This document shows, one piece after another, positions 9,961 to 22,745 of a stretch of DNA of 64,000 nucleotides. Position numbers and translations under genes: made by a program. The notes below the pieces were generated by a model that worked only from the letters and a program-made list of their open reading frames with translations, was not told where the DNA came from and did not search any database. Positions within the stretch are counted from its first letter, which is position 1, and each line of letters starts with the position of its first letter. Origin of the DNA: Rhinopomastus cyanomelas (Eukaryota > Chordata > Aves > Bucerotiformes > Rhinopomastidae); assembly GCA_013400115.1 (NCBI GenBank), contig VXBP01010398.1, positions 310,001-374,000 of the forward strand. The letters are read 5' to 3'.

Positions 9961-12563
9961 ATCACCAAGTCATACTGGTGAAGCAGTTAGCTTTTCATTG
10001 AGGAAATTTCAATACAATCTGTCCTTTCAACTTCATGCTATATTTTAGCAGAATGAATATATTAAATCCAACAGCTTGCCACCTGAGGCTATTACCACCT
10101 TCAAACTTAAAAATATAGCCCTACTAATGGATCTTTGCAAACCTCAGTTACTGATTGTTATTTCACTGAGCTGGGCAATGTGGCCCGTGCTGTTCCCAGG
10201 CCATAGTGACTTTTGAATATGCATGACTGTCCTTGATCAAGGTGCAAGAATGGGTTCCTGGACATGGAATTAGACTACCTAATGCTCTGTAGTTGTATTT
10301 GCCTTTCATTCTGTATTGAGAAAGAGTGACGTCCTTTTTAAGGTGTGCCAAGAAATGGCTATAATCTGGCTGAAGAGAATTATAAACCATCATAATGTTT
10401 GGTCTTGCTGAGCTAGTCAGCAAGAACTCACCATTAATGACACTTCATTCCTCTGGCCAAGGCACTCAAGTGAATCTGTGCTGGGCGGAGAGAGCTGCTT
10501 AAGGAACTTAAATAACTTGCCTAGAGGACATAGGAAATAGAGCTGTGTTGGTCCAGTGCTGGATTCAGCACACGACAGCGCTGTGGCAGGACACATTCAT
10601 AAATAACGCTGTCCTGGGTTACTATCTTTCTGCAGAGCTGAAGTACTGGAAACCTTAGTCCATGCTTGCACTCTTTCCTGCCATTTATGACTGAAAGATG
10701 AAGAATTAGATTTGTGTCCCAGTTCTTACTGGACACAAATCTCTCCATCTGCTCATCCATCCACTGAAGAATTATAGAAGCCCAGGCTTTGTGTTGAGTA
10801 CAACAGTACTCAAGCAGGGGATGGGACCAACAGGTCATGACTTTGAGGAAATGAAGCTGTTGAACCAGTGTCATCAGGCTTTGTGGTTAACACTTTACGG
10901 GGGAGAGTATATTAACCTGTCTTAGGGCAAGTAATCAGAAACCTGATGCTGTTCAGCATCAAACACCAGAAGATTATGGAATTTTATAATCCTGGCACTG
11001 GAATGGGCTGCCCCCATCCAGTCCCCATCCCTGGCCCAAAAAATGCATCTAGTGTGAGAGTGTTCAGAGAGGTGGCAATGGGGAGGGGCATAATGATATC
11101 AGTTAATTTGATGGTAGATCTTGCCTGGGTAAACGAGCTTAGAGGAACAAGCCCTATTCAATGACAAATTCAGATGAGAGCTTAAGTGATGACATTTATA
11201 CCTTTTTTATATAAGTGTCTGAAACACGTATTTTGTGTTTGTTTCAATCTTCTTTAATGCTGCTTATAACCATACCCCTATCACAATGACATTTTCAGGG
11301 ACTGTTTATTTGATAGACTCAAGTATTCACTATTTTAATTGCCCAGGATAAATAACTCAGGATATTGTCTTCATTGGGCTCAAAAATAATTACTTATTCA
11401 GGTATTAATCACTAAATCTTAATCCTTTGCTGGTTTATTAAGGATTTTCTGAGGAAAAATTAAAGCAGAGTCTTAAATATGTGCCTTCCCTAGTTGTTAA
11501 ATAAGAACAGTGAGTCCATTTTGCCTCTGGAGAACTTCACGGATTGTGTCAGGCTGCAGTAATTGCACTAATTGTCTGGCATGGTTCGGGGAAGTGGCAG
11601 GACTGGTGTTGCCTTCGAGTGGGATTTGTGTACTCCAGCTTTTTGAGAGCTTGCATGAGGGTTGTTTGATCTCTTTTGATGGGATTTCATGTTGGCATGT
11701 TTTACACAGTCGCTTGGGTTGCTCTCTAGTGGTGCTGAGTGCTTGCCACAGCAGAAAAAGACAGGTCCTGGTGATGTACTATCTCTGATTCAGAGTGAAG
11801 CCTTGAGGTGGACCACCTATCAGCTGTTTGCTGCACAATAACTGTTGAACATATGTTTGTATGCTGCACTATAAGAAGTTTCTAGTGTTACTGGTGTGTT
11901 TAATGTAGGCTGGCAAAAGCGAATCTGTGATTGTGTTTGCCCATAACCTTCCTCTTAAGGTAGGACTTGAAAACTGTGAGGCTGAATTATAGGGGGCAGG
12001 GAAGTTTGCACTGGCCTCAGTGAGTAACCTGTAATATCCCTGGCCTTGCTCTGCGCAGAGGATGGGGGCTTTAGTGGGAGCCCCACAAGATGCCAGCTGA
12101 TTATAGGAGAGGTGTTGCCCATCTCTGATGGTCAATGAGTATTAGTCTGTGGAAACACAATCTTTTTCAGGCCTGGCTGGGGTCAGTAATATCTGTGCCC
12201 AGTGCTGGCTGAGAGCCAGGTCTGCAGAACTCATGTCCAGAGTCTGAGCTTCCAAAGTCCAGGATTCTCAGTGCAGCAAGGTGAACGCCGAGAAGCCAAA
12301 ACTTTTCTACAGGCTGTTATCCCTGTGCTCCCAGAATATGAGATCATGTGTGTGCAGAGTAGCAAAGTGGTTCCTCTTGTGGTTGCTGTGCACTCGCTGA
12401 GCTGAGTATAATGTATGTTTTATGTTGGGAGCTGGCATTGGTTTGGCTGTTTTCATTACAGCCCACGAGTCTCCTTTCCTATTCCAGATCCCCCTTTTTG
12501 GCTGGGGTAGGATAATCTGGTGATAGAGCATTTACTCTAGTTTAGCCCTGGATACATGCTACA
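9961..12563. other. Unique non-coding sequence
   Basis: No exon is recognised. About 10990-11035 resembles a short piece of CR1 3' UTR (CACTGGAATGGGCTGCCC), too short to call. A perfect 12-bp hairpin is listed separately. Confidence 0.45.
10708..10742. repeat. Perfect 12-bp inverted repeat
   Basis: AGATTTGTGTCC at 10708-10719 is answered by its exact reverse complement at 10731-10742, with an 11-base loop. It is too short for a typical microRNA precursor. It could be a relic of a small transposon or chance. Confidence 0.7.
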
Positions 12564-12636
12564 CATAGAATCATAGAATCATTAGGGATTGGAAGGGACC
12601 TCAAAAGATCATCTAGTCCAATCCCACTCTTTCTAT
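12564..12636 (-). mobile_element. CR1 3' tail fragment
   Basis: ATAGAATCATAGAATCATTA is followed by GGGATTGGAAGGGACCTC and ATCTAGTCCAATCCCAC. Only the last ~70 bp of the element are present. Confidence 0.93.
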
Positions 12637-13764
12637 CTATGGAGACCCTGCAAGCATACTTCCTGCATCCTGTGGACCAGACAGGACAGAAGACACTCTC
12701 TGTGCCCAGTCTGTCTCTATCCAGGAGGTCACACATCGTGATTCTGGTACTCCAAAATCTGCCCATTGCTGCTGCCATGCTCTCACAATGGTGAATTCTG
12801 AATGCTTCTCAGTGAGTCAATCCCAAAATCACTTATAGCAGCAGTAGTATCACTGTCCCCATGTTGTGAAATTATTGTAAAGCTTTTTCGTAAGGTTACC
12901 TATAAAACAAAACACAGAACAGAAATGTGACTGTAATTTAAGCTCTCATCCTGTGCTGCTTTCACTAGACTCCAGTGCTTCCCCTGCACACAAAATATGT
13001 GATGAAACATATCCTAAGGATACGGTGACTAGTATCCTAAAAACTTGGTGACCCTCCAGCTAACGAGAATCTTGCTAAAGTTTCTCTGGACTGTTCACTG
13101 TAAACTATTGGCTTGGAAATGTCAGGAAAGGCCCACAACATTTTATCTCATCACTAATTATTTAGGAATGTTCTTGATTTATCTTGGTCTATCTACTTTC
13201 AGGAGTATTGCACAAGAAGAGTGCTTTGTAGTTTTGGGTTTTTTAAATCCTTTTTTACCAGTGCTGTTTCTGGGTGCTGTGGTTTTTCATGGCAGTTTAG
13301 GAGAGCAAAAAATTGCACGGTATGATACCAGGGGTGTGAAAAATTTAATATAAGCCTTCTTGTCTATAATAATCAAAGTGATCCTGATCAAAAGATGGTG
13401 TGAATTGTGTGTGAATTAATATTATCATACAAATGTCTTTAAGTGTTGATCCTCTTTGATGTGACCATGTAGAGATGCCTTAGGAATCAGCGAAGTCTAG
13501 AGAAAAGTACTATTTCTGGTAAGAGATGCTACCCACTTGTAGTAATAAATCTAGTCTGGCTGTGCTAAATCACTTTACCATGATTGGTGGTTTTTATATT
13601 TGACTATTGAGATGTTGGCAAGAAAAATTTTGTCTTCAAGGGAAATAAACATGTTATTGTTATTATTATAATTATAACGCTGCACCTGATGTTGCACTGA
13701 TATTTGAATTTATTTCTTGCAGAAGTGTGGAAAAAATTAAGTCATAGACCAAATGAAAGTAAGA
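12637..13764. other. Unique non-coding sequence
   Basis: No exon or repeat is recognised. An AT-rich TTATTATTATAATTATAA tract lies near 13660-13677. Confidence 0.5.
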
Positions 13765-14153
13765 GGAACAGCTGAGGGAACTGGAGTTGTTTAGCCTGGA
13801 AAAAGGAGGCTGAGGAAAGACCTCAATGGTCTTTACAGCTACCTAAAACAAGGCTGTAGAGAGGTGGGGATGCAGTTTCTTCTCCCAAGTCACCAGTAAT
13901 AGAACAGGAAGAAAGAGCCTTAAGTTGTTCCAGGGGAGGGTTAGGTTGGACATCAAGAAAAACACCTTCCCTGACAGAGTGGTCAGGGGTTGGAACAGGC
14001 TGCTTAGGGAGAGGAGGAGTCACGGTCCCTGGAGGGGTTTAAAAAGCCTGTAGATGTGGCACTAGGGAACAGGGTGTAGTGGCCATGGTGGGGTTGGGTT
14101 GACAGTTGGACCGGATGATCTTGGAGGTCTTGTCCAACCTCAATGATTCTGTG
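13765..14153 (+). mobile_element. CR1 3' portion, diverged subfamily
   Basis: It contains GCTGAGGGAACTGGAGTTGT, GTTTAGCCTGGAAAAAGGAG, TTGGAACAGGCTGCTTAGGG and the end block TTGGACCGGATGATCTTGG...CAATGATTCTGTG. The 3' UTR differs from the commoner copies here (CACTAGGGAACAGGGTGTAG), so it is another CR1 subfamily. Confidence 0.88.
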
Positions 14154-16192
14154 AAAGCTCTGTTTTATGATTCACTTGATCTTTAGCATGCCTCTTACAG
14201 GCCTGATCTCTCCACACCAGTGTAGACTGGTGCATTTTTCTCTCCAGAACACGCCACATCCTTTCACAGTCTCTGGTTTTCCTGGGAAACTACTTGTACC
14301 AGCGTGCAGTTTCCCACGCGCACCATACCGCTAGTTTGCTTTTTCTCTTTGTTTCAAACTTCTAACAACCGTGTGACCCCAAAGAGTCAATCACATATAT
14401 CATGCCTTCCCGTACTGCTTGGCACAGGTCTGTTCTACATCAAGTATGTACTTGGTTATGTTCCATGTTATCCTCTCTAAAAGAATTTTGTTGGAGGTGC
14501 TTCCATCTAATGAAAAAATCCTCAGTTTATTGCTGAAAAATTGAATTGACTTCCAAGTTAAAAGTAAAATCCAGGACGGTAAAATGCTGATTATAGTAAA
14601 TGCTTGAGCGTGTACTTGATTAACGTGGCCAAATGTGAATGCCAATGCATGTGGCACGTAAAGACAGGACTCTGTATGAATTTCACTGCTCGCCAAATGC
14701 AGCAGGACAAATTTGAAAAATGAGCGTAAAGCAAGTCACTTTTTGCTCTGTTAGACATGTTTGCAAATGCTTTTTAACGATATCGGAGAATCTTCTTTGA
14801 CAGACTGACTAATGAACTGTATTGATTCAGTGAGCTGTATCTGCTCATTTGGCTCCCTTATGAACACCCAGCGCGAGAGTTCAATGCACTTTGAAATGTG
14901 CTTTTTCTTGTTTAGTTGAACCTTTTGCTTTTCACACCCCGAGAACCCTTCTGACCCCTCTGCTCTGCCCTCTGCAGTAGTCAGCCATTTGCTGAGATTT
15001 GTCAATTTGTACGTTCAAACCCAGTGTCTAAATGACAGGTCTGCTTAAACTGTGTTTTAGCTCGCAAGCTGTTGGACTCTCTGGAAAAGTAGGGAACAAG
15101 GAAAAATAATCCCAAACTATGGAGTTAATTTGTAGTATGCACTAGGAGTGAGTTACATATGTCAGGGCTCCTCAACAAAAGGCTCAGAAATAAAAGAGTA
15201 GATTTCTTGGCTTGTTTTTTTTTGCTGTCTGGCAAGTAAAATTTTATTAATTCAGGTATAAAATCCTGCAAAATAGAAATGCTCCTGATTACTCCATGGT
15301 CTGTTGGACTGTGATGGAAGACCTGGATAGCAAGGACGTACTGAATTTGGCTTCCATTCCTATAATAAGCTTCCTTTATTCTAGAAAGAGAAACTTTACA
15401 TAAATAGCATTCGTTTCTGGAAAATTAAATTAAATGGAGTGGGTTTCCTTGGCATCAGCACTTGTGCCTACTGAGGCCTGTAGTAAGAGCAGAAATGTCC
15501 TAGTCCACATCTGAGCTATATGCAAGATGTTTGTGCTAGGGCTCTTGTCCTCTTGCCAAGGCCTGTGAGAGATTAAACATGATCGAAGTTGATGGATGCA
15601 CTGCCAAATGCTGCATATTAGTGTTTTTTAAAGCATCTCCCACACTGTGGGGTGGCACAGAAGTAGGCTGATTTCTTACAACCTGATAACGTACCGTGTC
15701 TTTATTAAAACAAATCCCAGGCTCTGGGAATGAAGTGTTTCGCGCTGCAAGTGCATTGAGGTCTGTTGATTACTACTGCTCAAGACTGGGAATGGAGCAA
15801 AACAGGCCCTTGATCTGAATAACCTCAACATCCTTTTATGCCTCTTTTGACTTTGTAGTTTGTTTAAACAACTTGGTGTTTGTCCACTAGTTGGTCTTTA
15901 TTAAGCTGCTTGTTCAGTAAAACTGTGGGGCACACGCAGCATGGGTGGTTAATGATGGTGTTGCCTAGAGGCTATATGAATGGTTATAGGAGATCAGAAG
16001 GAAAACTGGAAAGTTCATTGATTTTGGTTCTAGTCATTATGTAAAAACAAGGCAGTGGATCACTGTCTGTGGGCAGACACAGCAGAAGGAAAAAAATAGG
16101 TGCTCTTCGTGTTTCAAGTCATTGCCACCGCTCATATGCTCCTATATTGTGTGGAGGTAGCATGTACAACAGGGATGTAGCTCTGTCCTTTT
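14154..16192. other. Unique non-coding sequence
   Basis: No exon or transposon is recognised. Confidence 0.5.
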
Positions 16193-16322
16193 CACAGAAT
16201 CCCAGAACTTTAGGGATTGGAAGGGACCTTGAAAGATCATCTAGTCCAACCCCCCTGCCACAGCAGGACCCCCTAGAACAAGTAGCACAGGAACACATCC
16301 AGGCAGGTTTTAAAAGTCTTTC
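16193..16322 (-). mobile_element. CR1 3' fragment
   Basis: The tail CACAGAATCCCAGAAC is followed by TTAGGGATTGGAAGGGACC, CCACAGCAGGACCCCCTAGA and CAGGTTTTAAAAGTC, the start of the 3' UTR in reverse. Confidence 0.93.
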
Positions 16323-18643
16323 TAGTATCTAATGCAAAACCATTATTTTACTATGGAAAAAAGAATGTTTCACTCTCTCTTTTTCCAAATTTCTGTGGGA
16401 TTTTTTTCAATATAAGAAGCAAAACCACTTGTGAAACTACATGTGTTGTGCTCTGTGGTGGGAAAAGAAAATAATATTAAAAAAGATGTACAAATGTATA
16501 TCAGGGTTCCCATAAAACCTGAGCAACGTGTGATTTAGCACCTAATTGTTTTGCAAATGTCTGCACCTTGAAAAATGGATCTGCTAGCCCTTGATGCAAG
16601 GGAGTTGAGGGTACATTTAAAGCCACACATATAAAAGTGCAAGGTTAACTTGCTAAAGAGTGATAGAAAATGAGAAGAAGTATCATGAAACTGCTTAGCC
16701 CCAGCTTCTGGCCCTGATTTCCAGGGCTGTCTGAAGTATTTTGTGGAATGCTCCACTAGATATCATACACCGTCAGCATTCCTTTGCAGCTGTCAACAAT
16801 TCGTTAGTTTCAAACACAAAGAAATTCTCTTAGATGACCTATTCTTGTCTTCTGAGTTTCATACCTTCAGGGCACACTTCCATGGAGTTATTAAAGATTT
16901 TTATCAGCCTTTCAAGAGTGCATAACACACTTGAGCCTTGAAGTGTGGTGTGGAATTCAGCTCTGCTCAAAAGAATAGTTTTTCCTTTGTCCTTTAATTC
17001 TGTAGTTGTAGCAAATTGCAGACTACTGCAGTCAGGGCCATAAAATTTAAGTAGTTGATGCAAAAATCTTTTCCCATCTCTGACAGGGAAATGGCAAAAT
17101 GTTCTGCATTGTTTGTCTGATTCTTAGTGAGAAATAAGCAGTCTTACACATAGTGAGACATTCCCTAGGGCTTTTAAACAGTCTGAGGTCCACACACTGG
17201 AAGCTTCTAATGGTTAATAAATTATAAATCAGGAATGTAGAGTAATTTTAAGCAGTTTAAAAAAAATGTTTTTATTAGTGGGGTTCAGTTTGTTTCCTTT
17301 TCCCAGCTTTTCTCTGGAGAATGAACACAAGCACCTTGCGCTTCTGCAACCCATTGCCGCTCCCATATGAAACTCTTGTTCCCACTGAAGGGCCAGTGCA
17401 CAGCTGGGAAATGCACTTGCGCACGGGCAGCGCTTTGTCAGAGCAGCTCATTGTCCTCTTGTGTCTGCAGGAAGCAATCAGGAAAACATCTGCACTTAGC
17501 TCGAGCTGATTTTAATGGACTGGCTTCAAATGTTGGCAGAAGGCACATGCTCCAAGAGCCGCCAAAAGATGGTTAATTGGTTGTCAGCACTGGAGCCTGA
17601 CCATTAGCTGGAAGACACAATACTTATGTACAGAGACTCACAGTCCTTATTTACAAGGCAAGCAGAAAGCAGTAGGAGTCTCTATGGCCGGGAGGAACAG
17701 GAATGAAAAGCGACAGGGTAAGTGGCACTGAAATGCTAGTGTTGTCTTTGCCAAAGGGGATAAAGAGAATAATGACATCAGCTACAGCATTTACTGCTTC
17801 TCCGGTTAAAAGTAAACAAAACTAAATCTAAAACAAAACATATATGGGGCCAGGAGGGGAATATGTGGTAACTTACTGAAGGAGCTTTCTTCTGGAGTTT
17901 ATAGGGCTGTTCATTATACTTCAGACGTAGGGATTGTGCCACATTTACTGAAAACATGCTGCTAATTGGCTAAATTATCAACTTTTTTTTAAATTATAGG
18001 TGTGTGGCTGCCTTAAAAGGAATTCAACTGCACTTTAAAATTAATTAATGCATTAAAAATGTTGTTAGCAGCTGGGTTGCATGTTCACTTAATGTTTTTC
18101 TCTTGTTCTTGATACAAAACTGACTGAGCTTGGACACAACTGCTTAATGGGATGAGTGTTGAGTGCAAGATTGTCTTCCCAATGTGCTAGAACTTCACTC
18201 TTCAGCAGTTTTTCTTCTTTTTGTGTAGCATTCTTGAACGTCTGTAAAGTTTTTATAAGAAAAAAAGCTACGGAAGGGAGGTTTTTTTTCCTGGCATTTC
18301 AGAAGAAAAAATATGCTCAAACTTCTTGTCGATTTTAAAGCGATGTATGAAAATACTAGTAGGGTATTTTACAGCAGAAGGCAATATGTGGGTTTCAGCT
18401 TTCTGGAGGAGTGGACTTCTCTGTTTTGGAAAGAGTAGGACTGCTGCCTGGATGGAGCGCTCCGGAAATCGGTTATTAGGAAGCAGTCCCACGCTGTGTT
18501 TTGAGTGAAACAAAGCCTCACAACTGTGTTGTGGCATCTTCTAACCCCTGTTACCTCACACTTCCAGTCTTCTGCTTTTTGACCCCCTTTTTTTCCATTG
18601 CTACGTTAAAGTTCACTTCTTTAAAGGAAGAAAGGTTAAAATT
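16323..18643. other. Unique non-coding sequence
   Basis: No exon or transposon is recognised. Around 17970-18090 there are several TTAATTAA-like sites. Confidence 0.45.
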
Positions 18644-18810
18644 GTAGAATCTTTAAGATTCGAAGAGACTTAAAAGATCATTCAGTGCAACTGTCAACTG
18701 GAGCCCGCTCTTCCCATTAAACCATCTTCCCTAGGGCTACATCTACTTGTATTTTGAAGGCCTCCAGGGACACTGACTCCATCACCTGCCTGGACAGCCT
18801 GTTATGGGCT
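18644..18810 (-). mobile_element. Old CR1 3' fragment
   Basis: GTAGAATCTTTAAGATTCGA, AAGATCATTCAGTGCAACTG, TTGAAGGCCTCCAGGGACAC and CCTGGACAGCCTGTT match the reverse of a CR1 3' UTR at clearly lower identity than neighbouring copies, so it is older. Confidence 0.8.
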
Positions 18811-19542
18811 GTTGTGGAGTGGAGAGGATTATGGGCTTTTCATGCCTCAGGTTCAAACTGCTGCCCAGCTTGAACCATAGTTAGCAAAGGATTTTGTTGA
18901 AATAAGAAGGAACACCTCAGATTGTGCATTTGACTTATAGTTCAATGTCTACAAGACTTTCTAAAATCCACTCAGATGCTCCCTTGTGAGAGCTAGTCTA
19001 ATACTTTAAGTAAATCTTAATTTGTTGACTATAGTTTCTTTTAAAAACAAACCAGCAACCACCACATCAGGCCACACACAAGCCACACCAATCAGACTTA
19101 AAGCATAATAGCCATTAACTTTAATATAGATTGTGATGACTTATTTTGGATAGACAAGCATGTGTCTTACTACCCTTTTTTGGCCAACATATTTTATAAC
19201 ATGTAGAGCCTTAATAGACTGTAGTTCTAGACTTTCTCTCTGCATCATTTACCCCTGGCAGCAGGTGTTGGAAGAGTTATGCTTTTTTCACAAGCAAAAA
19301 AAAACCACTCTTGAGACCTGAAAAAAAACCAATTCTTCCTTCAGTTTGACAGAACGCTATCTGCACTAAGCGGACACATTAATTGAGTCTGGCAGCCTCC
19401 ACCTAATTGTGACTTGTTGTAAATGATCGAGTTAGTCAGCTCCTCAGTCACAGTTTTGTTTGTGTAGTGAGAATAAGAGAAAATAGGTAGCACATACAAT
19501 TTTGGTTTTTGTCCTTAAAGGTTCTGCAATTTAAAGTATTTA
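18811..19542. other. Unique non-coding sequence
   Basis: Nothing recognised. Confidence 0.5.
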
Positions 19543-19606
19543 CAAAATCATTAGGGATTGGAAGGGACCTCAAAAGATCATCTAGTCCAATGCCCCTGCC
19601 ACAGCA
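19543..19606 (-). mobile_element. CR1 3' tail fragment
   Basis: AAAATCATTAGGGATTGG continues through GAAGGGACCTCAAAAGATCA to CCTGCCACAGCA. Only about 64 bp are present. Confidence 0.9.
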
Positions 19607-20810
19607 TTATCATTATATTTAATATTTAATGCATTTTTCACTATGATAATTTTAGAATTTATCTGTGAAATTAATTATTACTATTAGCTGTTCCAGCAGC
19701 TGTTCCAGATATAAGTGGATATGGGAAGCAGCTTAAACCAACTGATGTATTACTTGGCATAGTTATGCACAACAGTAGTGCCAGTGAAATTCACTGCTGT
19801 CTAGTGGAGTGAATAATGCTTGTGAAAATGGTTAGCTCTGGCAACCTGGAACTAAATTCATCCTTGAGTTGTTGTTGAGTTAGAACAAAAACGAGCATAA
19901 TGACTACCTTCAACAAAGCAAGGAAGATACCACAGTGGATTGACCTCTTGATGCATATTCAACCTCTAAAGCTTCATTCTAAAGAGTGGTGGTGGAAAAC
20001 AAGGAATTAGTGCAGGAGGTGGAACTTGCCTTGCCTGCATGTAGACAGTAATCAACCAGCTTTATCTTCTGACTTGTATTATACTTACTATAAAGAAAAC
20101 TTTAGGATCTAGTCTTATTTTGCTAGGAGGTCAAACACTTAGTTTATCAAAAAGGCTAAAATGAGAAAATACAGGGTGGGAGAGAAAAGAGGGACAACTG
20201 AATAACGATGCCTGCAAGGTCTTTGCAGAACTAGAAAAGAGTATTTGAACAATTTCTAGATCCATTTGTTTACTACTAATTCCTGGCAGACCTAAATAAA
20301 TGTTCTCCATCCAATTTGCCAATGTAGTCTGATTTATAAATGCTAAGAGAGAGACAGTTGTCTGATTAAATATTCCAAAACTATTTAAGCTCTAGAAGTT
20401 GCTGCCTGACTTCTGTAAACCGAGTCCTAATGCACCTTTGAAATTCTGACCACTGTGTAGCAACACTTCTAGCAGCAACATAACAATATCCTGTGCTTTT
20501 AGAATGGTTTCCAAGCAGAAGATAGAGTATTTAATTTCTAAACTTAAAAAAAAATATATACAAATGGAAAACTTGCAAAAGATTGAGGCAAGAGCTTTAA
20601 CACAAAAAGCTACATGGGCGAAACTGGTGTCTCAGCAGTTCACAGAAACCTGTGCTGGGCTGAATTCTAAACTCGAAAGAAGAACATGTTAGGGATTCTG
20701 CTGTAACCATCAGTGCCTGGGTTATTCCCAGAACTCTTAACAGTGACCAGAATGTCTGGACTTTTTATTTTGTGTGTCCATAAAGCAAGATACTAAAATA
20801 TATAGATAAA
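19607..20810. other. Unique non-coding sequence
   Basis: No exon or transposon is recognised. AT-rich. Confidence 0.5.
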
Positions 20811-20862
20811 AAATTGTGTCCAGTTCTGGGCTCCTCAGTACAAGAGGGATGTGGAGCTGCTG
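20811..20862 (+). mobile_element. CR1 fragment stopping at a gap
   Basis: TTGTGTCCAGTTCTGGGCTC and AAGAGGGATGTGGAGCTGCT match the region just downstream of CR1 ORF2. It stops exactly at the N at 20863, so the missing 3' half is probably lost in the gap. Confidence 0.85.
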
Positions 20863-20863
20863 N
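20863..20863. other. Assembly gap, one N
   Basis: One N directly after a CR1 fragment. True gap size is unknown. Confidence 0.98.
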
Positions 20864-21959
20864 AACTTCAGCACAGCTTTAAAAGACTAAAAGATTTTTA
20901 AGACTTGTTACCTGTACTGATGAACACCACCTGTTTCATTAAAGTCCTGCTAATTCAGGGGTTTTTTTTCTCTTATTTATGTGGGAGTATCTTCATCTAT
21001 ACAGTGTCTCATCTCAGAAGTAATGGTTAGCAGGAGTGGTCTCTGATTTCATATGGAGAGGCTGAAGCTTCCTTTTTTCTCTGGGGTAAGACATATGTAA
21101 GAGCTAAGCTCTTATACGAAAAGGAGCTGGGTAAAACTTGCATTCTTTTGATGATTAATGTTTCATTTATTTCTATTGGGCTCGTGCATAATGCTTCTTG
21201 CAGTTACTTTGGTAGGACAAACCTGCATCCATCAGCGGATGGATTATTATCTTGACAGCTTCTCTGCTATTTTTATTTAGCTAGTTCAACCATTACATTA
21301 CCTAAAAGAATCTAATTAATCATTACATTCCTAATCTTGGCTTTTATTGAGACCTCACTTAATTATGTTTACAAATTGACATGGCAAAGATTGATCCAGA
21401 AAAATTACCTCGTAGGAGGGTTTGTGTCAAAAAACTCTGGACCAATAAGCTTTTGGCTTGTGCAGCTGGTGTTGAAGATCCCTGCAGTTGTCCTGAGTTG
21501 GGGATGGCTCACAAGTGCAGCTGCACAGTGCAATGCCAAATTACTGAAGCTACCTCAGCAAAATGGAGATAGGAGAATGAGATGAGCTCTTCTAAACATG
21601 ATGAGGCTGATCTTACAAAGCATTCAATACCCCAGCTCCTGCCTAATGGCTTCTCCCAGTTCAGTATAGCACATAGGAGTACTGAGGTGGGGCATTACAG
21701 GCTGCAGTGGGGCAGAGGTGGACAGGACTCATGAGTGTTGCAGGGTGACAGCAGAAGGGAAACCTCATCAGTGATAGAACGGGGCCTGTCTCAAGTGTAT
21801 GTGCACAAAACCTCTCTGGAGTAACTGAGATTGGACTAGCCAGCTTGTGGCACTGGAGTCCTGCTACAAAAAACAGGCAGGGAAGGTGAAGAGATACGAA
21901 GGAGCATCTTGAACGCCACACAGTGTTGAGGAGTGCCAGATTAAGAGAGCCTACAGGGC
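20864..21959. other. Unique non-coding sequence
   Basis: No exon is recognised. The last part (about 21640-21959) may belong to the adjoining CR1 or to sequence joined to its truncated end. Confidence 0.45.
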
Positions 21960-22631
21960 GGTGCCAGAGGGGGCTGGTGTCGGCCACTCCTTCCAGATTC
22001 GTGTCATCAGCAGACTTGCTGATAGGGCACTCTAATCCCTCATCCAAATAATTAATGAATAGATTGAATTGGACTGGTCCCAGCACCGACCCCTGGGGCA
22101 CTCCACTAGATACAGGCCTCCAGCTAGACTTCGTCCCATTGATCACTACTCTCTAGCTTCTATCCTGCAGCCAGTTCACAATACACTTCACTATTCAATT
22201 GTCCAGACCACACTGCCTCAGTCTGGCTGCAAGGATGCTGTGGGAGACTGTGTCAAATGCCTTACTGAAGTTATTATGGACCACATCCCCTGCTTTGACA
22301 GCATCCATCCACCTGGTTATGCCCTTGTAAAAAGCTATCAGGTTGGTCAAGTATGACTTCCCTTTGGTGAAGCCATGCTGACTGTCCCTAATGACCCTCT
22401 TGTCCTTGATGTGCCTAGAGACAGCATCAAGCATAAATTGTTCCATCACCTTTCCTGGGATGGAGGTGAGGCTGACCAGTCTATAGTTACTTGGGTCCTC
22501 CTTCTTACCCTTTTTGAATATTGGAGTGACATTTGCTATCCTCTGGTCCCCAGGCATCTCTCCTGATCCCCTCACTAGAGCCTTATCATCATCCCAAGTG
22601 GCCATCCACTCCTTCCATGACTTATAGACTT
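21960..22631 (-). pseudogene. CR1 ORF2 reverse transcriptase remnant
   Basis: From 22638 the frame reads the linker (KVYKSWKEW), then jumps to the RT fingers with IANVTPIFKKGKKEDPSNY, VSLTSIPGKVMEQF and DSQHGFTKGKS, then the palm SKAFDTVSHSIL. After a frame break, SGVPQGSVLGPV and SADDTN follow. The direct joining of the linker to GSGEMPGDQ indicates a deletion of the sequence between them in ORF2. The catalytic box is SADD instead of FADD. Several frame breaks make it non-functional. Confidence 0.85.
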
Positions 22632-22745
22632 TCTGCAACTTGGTCTACATGAACCTGCTCTGGCAGGGGGATTGAGGTCTAGATGATCTTTCAAGGTCTC
22701 TTCCTATCCCTAATGATTCTATGATTCTATGTTTGTATGATTCTT
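22632..22745 (+). mobile_element. CR1 3' tail nested in opposite-strand CR1
   Basis: TGCAACTTGGTCTACATGAA, GGCAGGGGGATTGAGGTCTA and GATCTTTCAAGGTCTCTTCC lead into GATTCTATGATTCTATG. The plus orientation opposes the minus-strand host. About 110 bp are present. A 3-bp TTC occurs at both edges, too short to be decisive. Confidence 0.9.

Noticed and set aside
10521..10874. 117-codon open frame on the minus strand
   Set aside because: No domain, no convincing exon boundaries and composition like the surrounding unique DNA; length is within chance for 64 kb.
13600..13680. AT-rich run as a replication origin or matrix attachment site
   Set aside because: AT richness alone is common in this window and gives no specific signal.
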